From: Candidatus Aminicenantota bacterium
GTDB lineage: Bacteria; Acidobacteriota; Aminicenantia; Aminicenantales; CALLJL01
Assembly (NCBI GenBank): GCA_026416195.1
Contig: JAOAFQ010000101.1
Coordinates: 1 to 32,502 of the forward strand
DNA length: 32,502 nt
Reading direction: 5' to 3'
In this document: positions 16,997-26,850 of the stretch, piece by piece
How the letters are laid out: each line of letters starts with the position of its first letter
Position numbering within the stretch: the stretch's first letter is position 1
Notes under the pieces: generated by a model
Told to the model about the DNA's origin: nothing
The model's input: only the letters and a program-made list of their open reading frames with translations
The model's database searches: none
Position numbers and translations under genes: made by a program

Positions 16997-18174
16997 TGCA
17001 AGGGGTCGAGAGCTTTGGTTTTGTAGCGAATTTCGAAATAGAGACAGATTCCCTTCATTGACTCTGAATCGCCGGCGATAGCGATGGGTTGTCCTTCTTT
17101 AACCCAATCGCCTTTTTTGACCAGGAATTCAGCACAGTGACCGTAGAGGGAGAAATAATTAAGGCCATGGTCGAGAATTAACAATTCACCATAGCCACGG
17201 AAGCTATCAGCATAAACAACTTTACCTGCGTGAATAGCCCTTACCGTTCGGTCTGGTCCTGTTGGGGCTATTTCTATGCCATTATTATACGTAATGGTAT
17301 TAAACCGAGGATGCCTCTGAAGTCCAAAGGACGTAATAATTTTGCCTAAAATTGGCCAGGGAAGCTTTCCTTTCCTTTCATAAAAGGGAACAAAAGGGAA
17401 AGGAAGAGTTATTTCCTGTTTGATTATTTTATCAATAAGATTCTTAAGTTGGTCAGCCCGTTCTTGATATTCCTTAAGAATTTGCTCATAGATTTGACGA
17501 TTTTGCTGAATCTTAGCTGAAAATTGCTTAAGACTTTTTTCTTTTTCCTCAAGTTCTTTTTTTCTTTTAAGAGCCTCTTCAAAAAGCTTTTTTAAGTCTT
17601 CTTGTTTGGATAGTAATTGGCTGGATAACTCTTTTAAGTGAGCTTCAGCTTTCAAATATTCGTTAAGGATACTGGTTTGGTGTTTAAGTAGGAGCTGAAG
17701 GCGCTGGCTCTCAGCCACAATTGCTAAGAGATTATTTGCTTGAAAGAAAAAGCGAAGCCAGTCCAGATATCCGTATTTATATAGAGAAACAAAAACTTTT
17801 TCCATTTGTTTTTTCTGATAATTTATTTGCTGTTTGAGAGTATCTATTTCTCTTTTTAGAGAAGCGATTTCCCGATCGAGTTTTTGACGTTCAGTAGCAT
17901 TTAAATTGATTTGCTTAAGAAGAAGTTTTTTTTCAAGAGTTAGCTGGCTAAGTTGCGCTAAGATTGTAGTTTCCTTACTTTTTTCTTCTTTGATTCTCAA
18001 TTCTAAGAGCCTAATTTCAGCCCGAATTTTCTGAAGACGTTCTTCTAGCCCGGAAACGTCCTGAGCTAATATTGTTTCTTTTATTGTGATAAAAGTTAAA
18101 AAAGAAATGAGAAAGAGAAGAACTTTTAGAAAGGGGTTGACCTTCATCAAAAAAAGCTTTCGATCCAAGATCAT
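16978..18174 (-). CDS. EnvC-like murein hydrolase activator (coiled coil + degenerate LytM/M23 domain)
   Basis: 398 aa; signal peptide, long coiled coil, C-terminal LytM fold (RTVRAIHAGKVVYADSFRGYGELLILDHGLNYFSLYGHCAEFLVKKGDWVKEGQPIAIAGDS) without HxH. Confidence 0.9.
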   Translation of the reverse strand: MILDRKLFLMKVNPFLKVLLFLISFLTFITIKETILAQDVSGLEERLQKIRAEIRLLELRIKEEKSKETTILAQLSQLTLEKKLLLKQINLNATERQKLDREIASLKREIDTLKQQINYQKKQMEKVFVSLYKYGYLDWLRFFFQANNLLAIVAESQRLQLLLKHQTSILNEYLKAEAHLKELSSQLLSKQEDLKKLFEEALKRKKELEEKEKSLKQFSAKIQQNRQIYEQILKEYQERADQLKNLIDKIIKQEITLPFPFVPFYERKGKLPWPILGKIITSFGLQRHPRFNTITYNNGIEIAPTGPDRTVRAIHAGKVVYADSFRGYGELLILDHGLNYFSLYGHCAEFLVKKGDWVKEGQPIAIAGDSESMKGICLYFEIRYKTKALDPLQWLRKK

Positions 18175-19133
18175 TTTCTCAAGATATAAATTATCCCCCC
18201 GATTAACCCTAAGATAAGGACAAAGCCGACATCAATTAAAGAAAAGGAAAAAGAAGCTTGAGCTGGAATCGAGTAGAAGGAAAAAATTTCAATATAGGCT
18301 CCTTCTCTTAAACCAAGACCATTGATAGTTATGGGAATGAGCTGAATAAAATGAACAACTGGAATAACCATAAAATAATCTAAGAAAGGAACTGAGAGTC
18401 TTAAAGACTGGCCGATGAGGAAGTAATAGATAATGACGTTCAATTGAAGGGCAAGGGCTAACAACATCGCCAGGATAAAAGCTCGTTTCTGGTAACGATA
18501 ATTAATTATAGTTTGCCGGAAATCAACAACTTTTTCTAAGAGCAAATTAATTTTTTTTCTTTTTAAAAGAAATTTCAGAAAGTAAGGCCAGGGAAAAATA
18601 ATAAAAGCTAGAATAAGAGCGAAGCCGACCGCTCCAAAAGCAAGGGCTATCCAAATGAAAGGGGATTGATTAGCCAATTCAACACGGATAAGAGCGACGA
18701 TTAAAGCGAAAAGAAAAAGGATAAATAGGCCGGTTAATCTTTCCACAATGATAATGGCTGAGGATTTGACTAGAGTTCGAGAATAACGAGTTCCATCCCA
18801 AATGCGAACAATGTCACCTCCAAAACGAGTCGGTAAAAAATTATTGAAAAAAGTACCTACTAGGTAAGATTGGATTAGGAAAAGGAGGGGAACATTATCG
18901 CCCTGAGCTCTAGTTAAAATTTGCCACCGAAAAGCACTGATCAGAAGGCCAATCGCGTGTAAAGAAAAAGCGATAATTAACCAGCGCCAATTAACTAGAC
19001 GAATAATTTGGTAGACCTGGCCGAGATTTGTTTGGCTGGTCAAAATATAGGCTAAAATAGCTAGACTGATAATTAATTTAAGCAGAGTTAACCAGAGATT
19101 TCTTGCTTTGGGCTGTCGACCAAAATTTCTCAT
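18171..19133 (-). CDS. Lysylphosphatidylglycerol synthase TM-region / UPF0104-like flippase family membrane protein
   Basis: 320 aa polytopic; LPTRFGGDIVRIWDGTRYSRTLVKSSAIIIVERLTGL and ITINGLGLREGAYIEIF motifs typical of the family. Confidence 0.88.
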   Translation of the reverse strand: MRNFGRQPKARNLWLTLLKLIISLAILAYILTSQTNLGQVYQIIRLVNWRWLIIAFSLHAIGLLISAFRWQILTRAQGDNVPLLFLIQSYLVGTFFNNFLPTRFGGDIVRIWDGTRYSRTLVKSSAIIIVERLTGLFILFLFALIVALIRVELANQSPFIWIALAFGAVGFALILAFIIFPWPYFLKFLLKRKKINLLLEKVVDFRQTIINYRYQKRAFILAMLLALALQLNVIIYYFLIGQSLRLSVPFLDYFMVIPVVHFIQLIPITINGLGLREGAYIEIFSFYSIPAQASFSFSLIDVGFVLILGLIGGIIYILRK

Positions 19134-19214
19134 TGAGGATATTTATTTTTTATCATAAATTTAGTAGTGGTAAAAGTGAAAGGATTAAGCCAAAAGATAA
19201 AGGCTTAATAGTTC

Positions 19215-20660
19215 ATGAGCTATTATCAAAATAAAGGCCCGACGACTGAGTCGGAAACAGCCTATAAAAAAATAAGGATTTCAGATTCAAAATGGTTGGC
19301 TCAAAATGAGCAGGTTCGATTAGCTATTGATATTTTAAATTTTGCGCTGGATGCCGTTAATCCAGAGAATTTAATAAAAAAAAGTTTGAAAAGGAAGGGG
19401 TTTAAACTTGAAATCCAGGCGACATTAGGAAGAAAAATCATTGATTTAGAAGCCTTTCATCAAATTTTTATGGTCGCAATCGGAAAAGCTGCCCCGTTAA
19501 TGGCTAAAGCTTTCCTTGAAATATTAGGCGATAGAGTGGATAAAGGCATTGTAGTTTGCTATCCTCGAGGAGATTTCTCTTGGCCTGGAATTGAAAAATT
19601 AGAAGCCCCCCACCCATTTCCTGATGAAAGAAGCATAATGGCGGCTGAAAAAATATTGGCCTTAAAGAGGGAAGTTAAAGAAAGAGCTCTAATTTTTTTC
19701 CTGATTTCAGGTGGAGCCTCAGCTCAGATAGTCAAACCGATTAGGCCAGTTACTCTTAATCAGAAGGTAGAGTTAATAAAAGCTTTGATGCAAGCTGGAG
19801 CTGATATTAAAGAACTCAATGTTGTGAGGAAACATCTTTCAGAAATAAAGGGGGGTAAACTGGGGAAATTTTTCAGTCCAGCCACAATTATTAATATTTT
19901 CATTTCAGATGTGGTTGATGACGATCTAGAAACAATTGCCTCAGCGCCTACGACCTGGGATAATTCGACCTTCATGGATTCCAAAAAAATAATCATGAAA
20001 TATAAGCTTTGGGAAAAAAGCCCCGATTCAATTAAAGAAATTATCGAAAAAGGCATCCAAGGTGAAATTGAAGAAACCAGAAAAATTGGAGAGATCAATC
20101 ATGAAAAGCTCCTAAATTTTGTTGTTGGCAATGTTGAGGTAGCGGCTAGAGCTGCCTCAGCGATAGCTAGTCAAATGGGATTTTTGCCTTTGATTTTAAC
20201 CCTTAGGGAAAGGGGGGAAGCCAGGAATAAAGCCGTACTTTGGGCTAGCCTAATTAAAAATTTATCTTTATCTCCTCAGCTTAAGTCAAATTCTTATGCT
20301 CTTATTTCTGGAGGAGAATTGACCGTAACCGTGAAGGGCCAAGGTAAAGGGGGAAGAAATACAGAATTTTGTCTAGCCTTATTAAAAGAATTAATAAAAG
20401 AACAGATTAGTGAAGATATTAGATGGTGCGGAGCAAGTTTGGCAACTGATGGACACGATGGACCAACCGAGGCTGCCGGCGCTTTAATTTTTCCAGAAAT
20501 CATCCAAGAAGTGATCAGCAAATGTCTGGATATTAAGGACTATTTAGAAAGTAACGATTCTTTGACATTTTTTGAAAAAATTGGAAGCTCAATAATAACT
20601 GGGCCAACTGGGACTAATGTAATGGATCTGCGTCTTTTTCTTTTTCAAAAAAACGCTTAA
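19215..20660 (+). CDS. Glycerate 2-kinase (DUF4147/MOFRL family)
   Basis: 481 aa; MVAIGKAAPLMAKA, VCYPRGDF...EAPHPFPDERS, FLISGGASAQIVKP, LNVVRKHLSEIKGGKL, ALISGGELTVTVKGQGKGGRNTEFCLAL, SLATDGHDGPTEAAGAL. Confidence 0.95.
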   Translation: MSYYQNKGPTTESETAYKKIRISDSKWLAQNEQVRLAIDILNFALDAVNPENLIKKSLKRKGFKLEIQATLGRKIIDLEAFHQIFMVAIGKAAPLMAKAFLEILGDRVDKGIVVCYPRGDFSWPGIEKLEAPHPFPDERSIMAAEKILALKREVKERALIFFLISGGASAQIVKPIRPVTLNQKVELIKALMQAGADIKELNVVRKHLSEIKGGKLGKFFSPATIINIFISDVVDDDLETIASAPTTWDNSTFMDSKKIIMKYKLWEKSPDSIKEIIEKGIQGEIEETRKIGEINHEKLLNFVVGNVEVAARAASAIASQMGFLPLILTLRERGEARNKAVLWASLIKNLSLSPQLKSNSYALISGGELTVTVKGQGKGGRNTEFCLALLKELIKEQISEDIRWCGASLATDGHDGPTEAAGALIFPEIIQEVISKCLDIKDYLESNDSLTFFEKIGSSIITGPTGTNVMDLRLFLFQKNA

Positions 20661-20670
20661 GGGTAAAATC

Positions 20671-20743
20671 GATAATTGAAGAAACAAGTTAATTGCTAAG
20701 AAATATGAAGAAAGAATATAGATAATCGAAGAAAATAGTTAAT
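20671..20743. repeat. Imperfect direct repeat, two ~23-nt copies with 50-bp period
   Basis: gataattgaagaaacaagttaat (20671-20693) and gataatcgaagaaaatagttaat (20721-20743), between glycerate kinase and FprA. Confidence 0.6.
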
Positions 20744-20786
20744 ATGGAAAGAAAAAATAAAAGAAAAAATAAATGAAGGAGGTAAA

Positions 20787-21998
20787 ATGAAGCCTATTGA
20801 AATAAGACCTGGAATTTATTGGGTAGGAGTCAATGATCAAACCACCGATTTGTTTGAGGGTCTATGGCCGGTAAGAAAAGAAGGGGTCTCTTATAATTCA
20901 TATTTAATTTTAGATGAAAAGAAAGTTATTATCGACCTGATAAAGCCGATAAAAACAGAAGAATATCTTATTGGTCTTGAATCAATAATTCCTTTAAAAG
21001 AAATTGATTACATTATTCTTAATCATCTTGAGCCTGATCACGCAGGTCTTTTGATGACCTTTTCTCAGCTTGCGCCTCAAGCTAAGTTCCTAGGCACTGC
21101 TAAAGCTTCAGAACTGATTTCAAAATTTTTAAAAGTAAAAGAGGAAAATCGCTTCCAAATAGTTAAAGACGGGGAAATTCTTCATTTAGGTGAGAAGAGC
21201 TTACAGTTTTTTTCTACTCCCTTTGTTCATTGGCCTGAGACAATGATGACCTATGAAAAAAGCACGAAGATTCTTTTTTCTTGCGATGCCTTTGGAGGAT
21301 TTGGGGCCATTCACGGACGAATATTTAATGATGAAATTGACTCCTTGGAATTCTATGAGCAGGAAGCTCTAAGATATTATGTTAATATCGTGGCCAATTA
21401 TAGTCAGAGGGTAATTTCGGCCATTGATAAACTGACAACCTTGCCTGTTGAGATAATTGCTCCTTCCCACGGTCTTATTTGGCGAAAAAGCCCTGAACGA
21501 ATTGTAGGACTTTATAAAAAATGGGCAAGCTATGCTTCTGGACCTGTTGAGAAAGGGATAACTTTGATCTATGGTTCTATGTATGGTTTCACGGAATCTC
21601 TAACCGATGCTGTGGCTAAGGGGATAGCAAGGACTGGAATCAAATATTGTTTGTTTGATGGAGCGAGAACCCATGTAAGTTATATTTTGCCTTCCCTATG
21701 GACTATGGAAGGCGTAATTATTGGAGCGCCGACTTATGAGGTTAAATTATTCCCCCCTGTAGCGGCGATTCTAGAGATGGCTCGTCATAAAAGAATTTTT
21801 GGTCGTAAAGCTGGCTATTTTGGAAGTTACGGTTGGAGCGGCGGCGCCCTTAAAGACTTCAAGGGATTAGCCGATGAACTTAAATGGAAAGTAACCCATA
21901 CTCTTGAGGTCCAAGGAATGCCAGATAAGGACGACCTTGCTCGAGCCGAAGAATGGGGTGAGCAATTTGCTTCCTCACTAATTAAGACTTGCAGTTAA
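20787..21998 (+). CDS. FprA-family A-type flavoprotein (flavodiiron protein)
   Basis: 403 aa; diiron motif NHLEPDHAG, STPFVHWPETM, SCDAFGGFG, SHGLIWR; flavodoxin domain IYGSMYGFTESLTDAVAKGI; RBS ggaggt upstream. Confidence 0.95.
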   Translation: MKPIEIRPGIYWVGVNDQTTDLFEGLWPVRKEGVSYNSYLILDEKKVIIDLIKPIKTEEYLIGLESIIPLKEIDYIILNHLEPDHAGLLMTFSQLAPQAKFLGTAKASELISKFLKVKEENRFQIVKDGEILHLGEKSLQFFSTPFVHWPETMMTYEKSTKILFSCDAFGGFGAIHGRIFNDEIDSLEFYEQEALRYYVNIVANYSQRVISAIDKLTTLPVEIIAPSHGLIWRKSPERIVGLYKKWASYASGPVEKGITLIYGSMYGFTESLTDAVAKGIARTGIKYCLFDGARTHVSYILPSLWTMEGVIIGAPTYEVKLFPPVAAILEMARHKRIFGRKAGYFGSYGWSGGALKDFKGLADELKWKVTHTLEVQGMPDKDDLARAEEWGEQFASSLIKTCS

Positions 21999-22100
21999 TC
22001 TATGATGTTTTAATTGAAAAATTTGCTTTAAAAAAGTTTACAACGATAGAAGCAATTAAGCAAAAAATATACTATTTTTGGCCAAACTATTGAATATCGA

Positions 22101-23072
22101 ATGCAAAAGGCCAGCAACAATATTTTTAATCTTTTATTGATTAGATGGGGAGGACTAGGTGATCTTTTAATAACAGTACCATCCATAAATCTGATTAGAA
22201 ATCATTTCCATCAAGCTAGGATTACGTTGCTTGCTAGGTGGGCATATGGTTGCTTTTTAAAGGAAGCTGGGTTGGTGGATTCAATAATTCCTCTTGAAGA
22301 TAGACAGTCTCTTTTTATTTTTCGAAATGATCAGAGTCAGGCCGAGCATAATCTTGAAGAAATTGATCTTTTAGTTATTTGGCTTAATAAGCCTTTGGTG
22401 GGGAGCGAAGAAATCATCCCAAAAATGTGGAGAAAAAAATCTCAGGTAATAATAGGAACAAAGGAAAATAAACTATCTTTATCCAGATATTTCTTAATGA
22501 AGACTGCAGAAATTTTAGAAATTAACATTGAACAGAATATCATAGAAGAATTAGATGAGGAAAAGCTTGCCAGTTTGTCCATTAAAAAAGAATGGTTAGA
22601 AGAAGCTGAAAATTTTTTCCTTAGCTTAAAAGGGTGTCCTTATGCTGTTATTCATCCCGGTAGTGGGGGGCATGCCAAAAGATGGCCTTTGGAGAACTTT
22701 CTTAAGCTTGTTAATATTTTTGCTGATATGAAGATAAATGGGGTGTTTATTACAGGTCCAGCAGAAGAAAGTTATTGTCCAACTCTTTCAGCTGTTAATT
22801 GGCCTATAGGTTGGTTTTGGATCAATCAGCCATCATTGACTGTTATTGCGGCTCTTCTAGCTAAAAGCACCTTTTACATTGGCAATGATTCTGGAATAAC
22901 CCATTTGGCGGCCCTTTGTGGTTGTCCTGGCCTTGCTTTTTATAAAAAGGAAAATATTCCCTTATGGTTACCTTATTCCCGAAGAATCAAGGTAATAGAA
23001 GCATTGGATGTTGGTGAAATCGGAGTGGAACTTGTTTGTCAGGAAATTAAAAAAATCTTTGAAGAAAGGTAA
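22101..23072 (+). CDS. Glycosyltransferase family 9 (ADP-heptose:LPS heptosyltransferase-like)
   Basis: 323 aa; LLIRWGGLGDLLITVPSINLIRNHF, YAVIHPGSGGHAKRWPLENF, YIGNDSGITHLAALCGCPGLAFY. Confidence 0.9.
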   Translation: MQKASNNIFNLLLIRWGGLGDLLITVPSINLIRNHFHQARITLLARWAYGCFLKEAGLVDSIIPLEDRQSLFIFRNDQSQAEHNLEEIDLLVIWLNKPLVGSEEIIPKMWRKKSQVIIGTKENKLSLSRYFLMKTAEILEINIEQNIIEELDEEKLASLSIKKEWLEEAENFFLSLKGCPYAVIHPGSGGHAKRWPLENFLKLVNIFADMKINGVFITGPAEESYCPTLSAVNWPIGWFWINQPSLTVIAALLAKSTFYIGNDSGITHLAALCGCPGLAFYKKENIPLWLPYSRRIKVIEALDVGEIGVELVCQEIKKIFEER

Positions 23073-23331
23073 AAAGAGAAAAATGGAATGTGGAAATTAA
23101 TAATTCAGGATGGCTTGGATATCCCCCCTTTTGATTAAATTTAGGACATGACACAATTATGTGCAGGTTGCTATATTTCTTTTATTATTAATAAGATAGA
23201 ATAGAAATTAACAGGATTTTCACATAATTTTTAACAGATTGCCTTTGGGAAAGATTATATAAGATTAAAAAGTGGTTTGATGTTAATTTTTTTTGTGATA
23301 AAATTTATTTTCTTTAGAAGGGGATATATTT

Positions 23332-23796
23332 ATGAGCCGAGATAAATGGAAAAAAGTTTTGGAGGATTGTTTTGAGAAGCTCAGCTTAATTAAAAAATGT
23401 CAAGAAGAAACAAGGGAAAATTTCGCTCAGTTTTGTGAGTTTATTGCTGAGCCTGCTTTTGAGACTTTGGGAGAGGCCCTAAAAGACTATGGTTTAAGAA
23501 CTTGGTATAAGAAAGAGAGTTCTAACCTAATTAGATTTGAGATGTCATTCCCCAGATCTAAGGAAATTCAATTTTCCTATGGAATATATCTTCCCCCAAA
23601 CTCTATCCAAATGAAATTAAAATTGATTCTCCGGGGGCGACGGACGAAAGATTCCCCTATGAAAGAATGGGTTGAACCCTTTTTTGAAAGTCTCCAGCCG
23701 GGAAATATCCTCAGCTTATCAAAAGAAGAACTTATGGAAGATCTTCTTATCCATTATCGAGATTTTATGATCGAAGCCTTAACCTCATCTGATTAA
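23332..23796 (+). CDS. Hypothetical protein, 154 aa
   Basis: ORF with upstream aggggata RBS-like sequence; no motif recognised. Confidence 0.6.
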   Translation: MSRDKWKKVLEDCFEKLSLIKKCQEETRENFAQFCEFIAEPAFETLGEALKDYGLRTWYKKESSNLIRFEMSFPRSKEIQFSYGIYLPPNSIQMKLKLILRGRRTKDSPMKEWVEPFFESLQPGNILSLSKEELMEDLLIHYRDFMIEALTSSD

Positions 23797-23873
23797 AATT
23801 CAAAAGATTGGATTAGGGGGATAAAAATTATCTTTGATAAGAAATTACTCATTTTGAGAAAAATCCCCGTAAA

Positions 23874-23898
23874 GTTAAGTTTAATTATAATGCTTAAC
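23874..23898. promoter_or_regulatory. Candidate operator: inverted repeat gttaag-N13-cttaac upstream of TPR-CHAT gene
   Basis: gttaagtttaattataatgcttaac; perfect 6-bp arms, 33 nt upstream of ATG 23932. Confidence 0.3.
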
Positions 23899-23931
23899 GA
23901 AAAAGTCACCTATAAAGTGTGATATGTAACT

Positions 23932-26850
23932 ATGCGGCCTTATGGCTCATTTAAAAGGTTTATTATCATCCTTTTATCAATTTTTTTGGAGTCTTTTTCA
24001 GATATAAGAGCAGGCTTCGAAATATATCCAATCGTGGTAGGGGAAGAGGATTATGTCTATGTCCTTCAAGAAGCTCAAAAGAATCGAAGTCAGGGAAACT
24101 ATGAAGAAGCAGTTTTGCATTTTGATAAGGCAATCAATTTTATTAAAAGTAGGGCTCTAACAGAAAAATTATCCGGGAGAGAAGGATTATTAGAAGCAAT
24201 TGAGGGAAAAGGTCTCGTTTTGTGGAATTTAGGACAAATGAAGGAGGCGGCAGAATGCTTTAAAGAGGGAATGCTATTGGCTCGTCAGTGGAAGATGGCC
24301 ATATCAATGTCTTTCTTTGAGGGTTGCCTTGAGGTTTACGAGCTTTATCAAGATGGAAAGAATAAGCGGGGAAAGATGGATTATAGAGGAGCTATAAATA
24401 GTTTTGAAAAGGCCTTATTTATGGCTCGAAAATTGAGAAGTCCTGAGCTGGAATTGAAATGCCTTAGACAGGCTAGTCTAGTTTTTTTTGATCAGAACGA
24501 ATTAGAAAAATTTCGAATTCTAAATGAAAGAGGATTGAGAATAGCCCGTTTATTGAGTCACAAACTTGAGGAAGGCCGTTTCCTCAACAACATTGCCCTA
24601 TATCACTTGGAAAAAAGAGATTTAATAAATTCTTTTGCGATTTTAAATCGATCATCAATATTAATTGATGAAAAGGGGACGAATCAAGATAAAGCTGATT
24701 GCCTTTATAATTTAGGTTTAAGCATCTCGTTGGTAGGATTTTTTGATAGAGCAATAAAATATTTTAAAGAGGCAATGATACTAGACGAAAAAGAAGGGAA
24801 AATTGAAAATATTATTCTAGACCTTAATAATATTGGTTTATGTTTGTTAAAAAAAGGAGAGCTAAATAATGATGAGTCGATAATTAAAGAATCCCTTTCA
24901 TATTTTCATAAGGGGCTAAAATTATCAGAGAAAAATACAAATGTCAAAATGAGAATTATGATACTAAATAATTTAGCTATTGCCTTTAATTCATTAGGAA
25001 AAAGGAACAAGGCACAAAGCTTTTTGAATGAAGCCTTATCATTAAGCAAAAAATCTAAGGATACATATAGTTTGATAACAGTAAATGATACAGCAGGAAG
25101 TATTCATGCTGATAATGAGCCAAAATTAGCGCTAGAATATTTATTTGAAGCATTGTCTCACTTGTCAAAATTGAGGGAATTTCCTGAAGAGTGGATTATA
25201 CATTACAACATAGGACGAGCATATGAAAATATAAATAGGAATGAACAAGCATTACGTTATTATAATAGATCGATAGAACTTATTGATAGCTTAAGAAAAA
25301 GAATTAGCTACGATTTTTACCAAGTTGGCTTTCTTAGAAATAAAGAAGTAGTATTTGATGCTTTAATCCGTTTGAAAAAGAAAATGCACGATCAAATAAA
25401 TAATAGTAAAAGTAAAATAGAAGTATTTGAAGCAATTGAAAAAACAAAAGGGAAATCGTTCCTTTTTTTATTAAATAGCTTAAATTTAAGTTTGAACAAT
25501 AAAAAAGAAGATATTCAAGATACTGAAGATGATATAGAAAAAAGAAAGGGCGGCCTATTTTTACATGATTCCTTAATGTCAAGCGAAAAAAAACAATTTA
25601 AACAAATAAGAGAAGAAGATATTAAATTAATAAAAATTGCAGAGAAAAAGTATCAGTCATTAAATAATATAGAAAAGATTGTAAATGCTAAAATTTTAAC
25701 TATTGAAGAAATTCAATCAAGTTTATTGGACGAGAAAAGCGCAATATTTGAGTATTATATTGGGCATTGGGGATCCATAGGAATATTGATAACGAAGAGG
25801 GATTTCCATATTATAAATTTGCCAACAAAGGAAGAAATAGAAAAGTTGATAATCGGATATTCTAAATTGATATCAAATCAGCCATTAAAAAAATTTGCTG
25901 GGGAAAAAGCTGCAGAAAGAATATATTTAGAAATAATAAAGCCATTAGAAGAAAGACTTCCTAACAAAATTGAAAATTTAATTATAATTCCGGATGGATA
26001 TATTTATTATCTTCCGTTTGAAGCATTAATGACTAAAATAGATGGTAAATTAGAATATTTAGTAAAGAAATATAACATGATATATGCACCATCTGTATCA
26101 TCGTTATTTGTTATAAAGAAAGAAAATAAAGAAAACGAAGTTTTACATAAAGAGGTATTAGCGATTGGATATCCAAAATATAAAAATATTTTAGCGATAG
26201 ATATTGGAAAAAATGAAAATAAATTAAAAGAAAATATGTATATTTTTCAAAATGAGATTAGGTTTAAACCTTTGCCATATTCAAGAAAGGAAATAAAATA
26301 TATAAAAAATATCTTCGGTAGAGATAAAATTGATGTCTTAATGAGGGAAAAGGCAAAAGAAAGCATTTTAAAAAATATGAATATAATAAATTACAAAATA
26401 ATACATTTTGCATGTCATGGCTATATTGATGAAAGTTTTCCATTTAGGTCTTCTCTTATATTAACGCCAGAACCAGACAAGGGAGAAGATGGGTTTCTTC
26501 AAGCTCATGAGATATCAGAACTAGTGTTTAATGCAAAACTTGTTGTTCTTTCTGCTTGTCAATCAGCGAGAGGCCCCCTTGAAAAAGCTGAGGGAATATT
26601 AGGTTTAAATAGAGTATTCTTTACTAGCGGAGCTAAGGCTGTAATTTCTTCACTACGGCAAGTAAATGATCGTTCAAGCGCTGACCTTATGGGCAGGTTT
26701 TACAAACATCTAAGAAGAGGAATAACAATTGCTGAAGCCTTAAGAGAAGCGAAAATTGATATGTTAAAAACAAAGTTTAATCACCCTTTTTATTGGGCTG
26801 GATTTATACTCAGCGGAGACGGATTTTCAATTCTTTTTGGCCAGAATTAA
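23932..26850 (+). CDS. TPR-CHAT domain protein with predicted signal peptide (caspase-like protease)
   Basis: 972 aa; N-terminal hydrophobic MRPYGSFKRFIIILLSIFLESFSDIRAGF; many TPRs; CHAT core YKIIHFACHGYIDESFPFRSSLILTPEPDKGEDGFLQAHEISELVFNAKLVVLSACQSARG...GLNRVFFTSGAKAVISSLRQVNDRSSADLMGRFY (His and Cys present). Confidence 0.93.
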   Translation: MRPYGSFKRFIIILLSIFLESFSDIRAGFEIYPIVVGEEDYVYVLQEAQKNRSQGNYEEAVLHFDKAINFIKSRALTEKLSGREGLLEAIEGKGLVLWNLGQMKEAAECFKEGMLLARQWKMAISMSFFEGCLEVYELYQDGKNKRGKMDYRGAINSFEKALFMARKLRSPELELKCLRQASLVFFDQNELEKFRILNERGLRIARLLSHKLEEGRFLNNIALYHLEKRDLINSFAILNRSSILIDEKGTNQDKADCLYNLGLSISLVGFFDRAIKYFKEAMILDEKEGKIENIILDLNNIGLCLLKKGELNNDESIIKESLSYFHKGLKLSEKNTNVKMRIMILNNLAIAFNSLGKRNKAQSFLNEALSLSKKSKDTYSLITVNDTAGSIHADNEPKLALEYLFEALSHLSKLREFPEEWIIHYNIGRAYENINRNEQALRYYNRSIELIDSLRKRISYDFYQVGFLRNKEVVFDALIRLKKKMHDQINNSKSKIEVFEAIEKTKGKSFLFLLNSLNLSLNNKKEDIQDTEDDIEKRKGGLFLHDSLMSSEKKQFKQIREEDIKLIKIAEKKYQSLNNIEKIVNAKILTIEEIQSSLLDEKSAIFEYYIGHWGSIGILITKRDFHIINLPTKEEIEKLIIGYSKLISNQPLKKFAGEKAAERIYLEIIKPLEERLPNKIENLIIIPDGYIYYLPFEALMTKIDGKLEYLVKKYNMIYAPSVSSLFVIKKENKENEVLHKEVLAIGYPKYKNILAIDIGKNENKLKENMYIFQNEIRFKPLPYSRKEIKYIKNIFGRDKIDVLMREKAKESILKNMNIINYKIIHFACHGYIDESFPFRSSLILTPEPDKGEDGFLQAHEISELVFNAKLVVLSACQSARGPLEKAEGILGLNRVFFTSGAKAVISSLRQVNDRSSADLMGRFYKHLRRGITIAEALREAKIDMLKTKFNHPFYWAGFILSGDGFSILFGQN

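Noticed and set aside
19760-20521. Minus-strand ORFs inside glycerate 2-kinase
   Set aside because: Antisense shadows; the plus-strand product is unambiguous.
23150-23205. Possible sigma54 -24/-12 promoter (tgacac...tgtgc / ggttgct)
   Set aside because: GG/GC elements are not at the required spacing.
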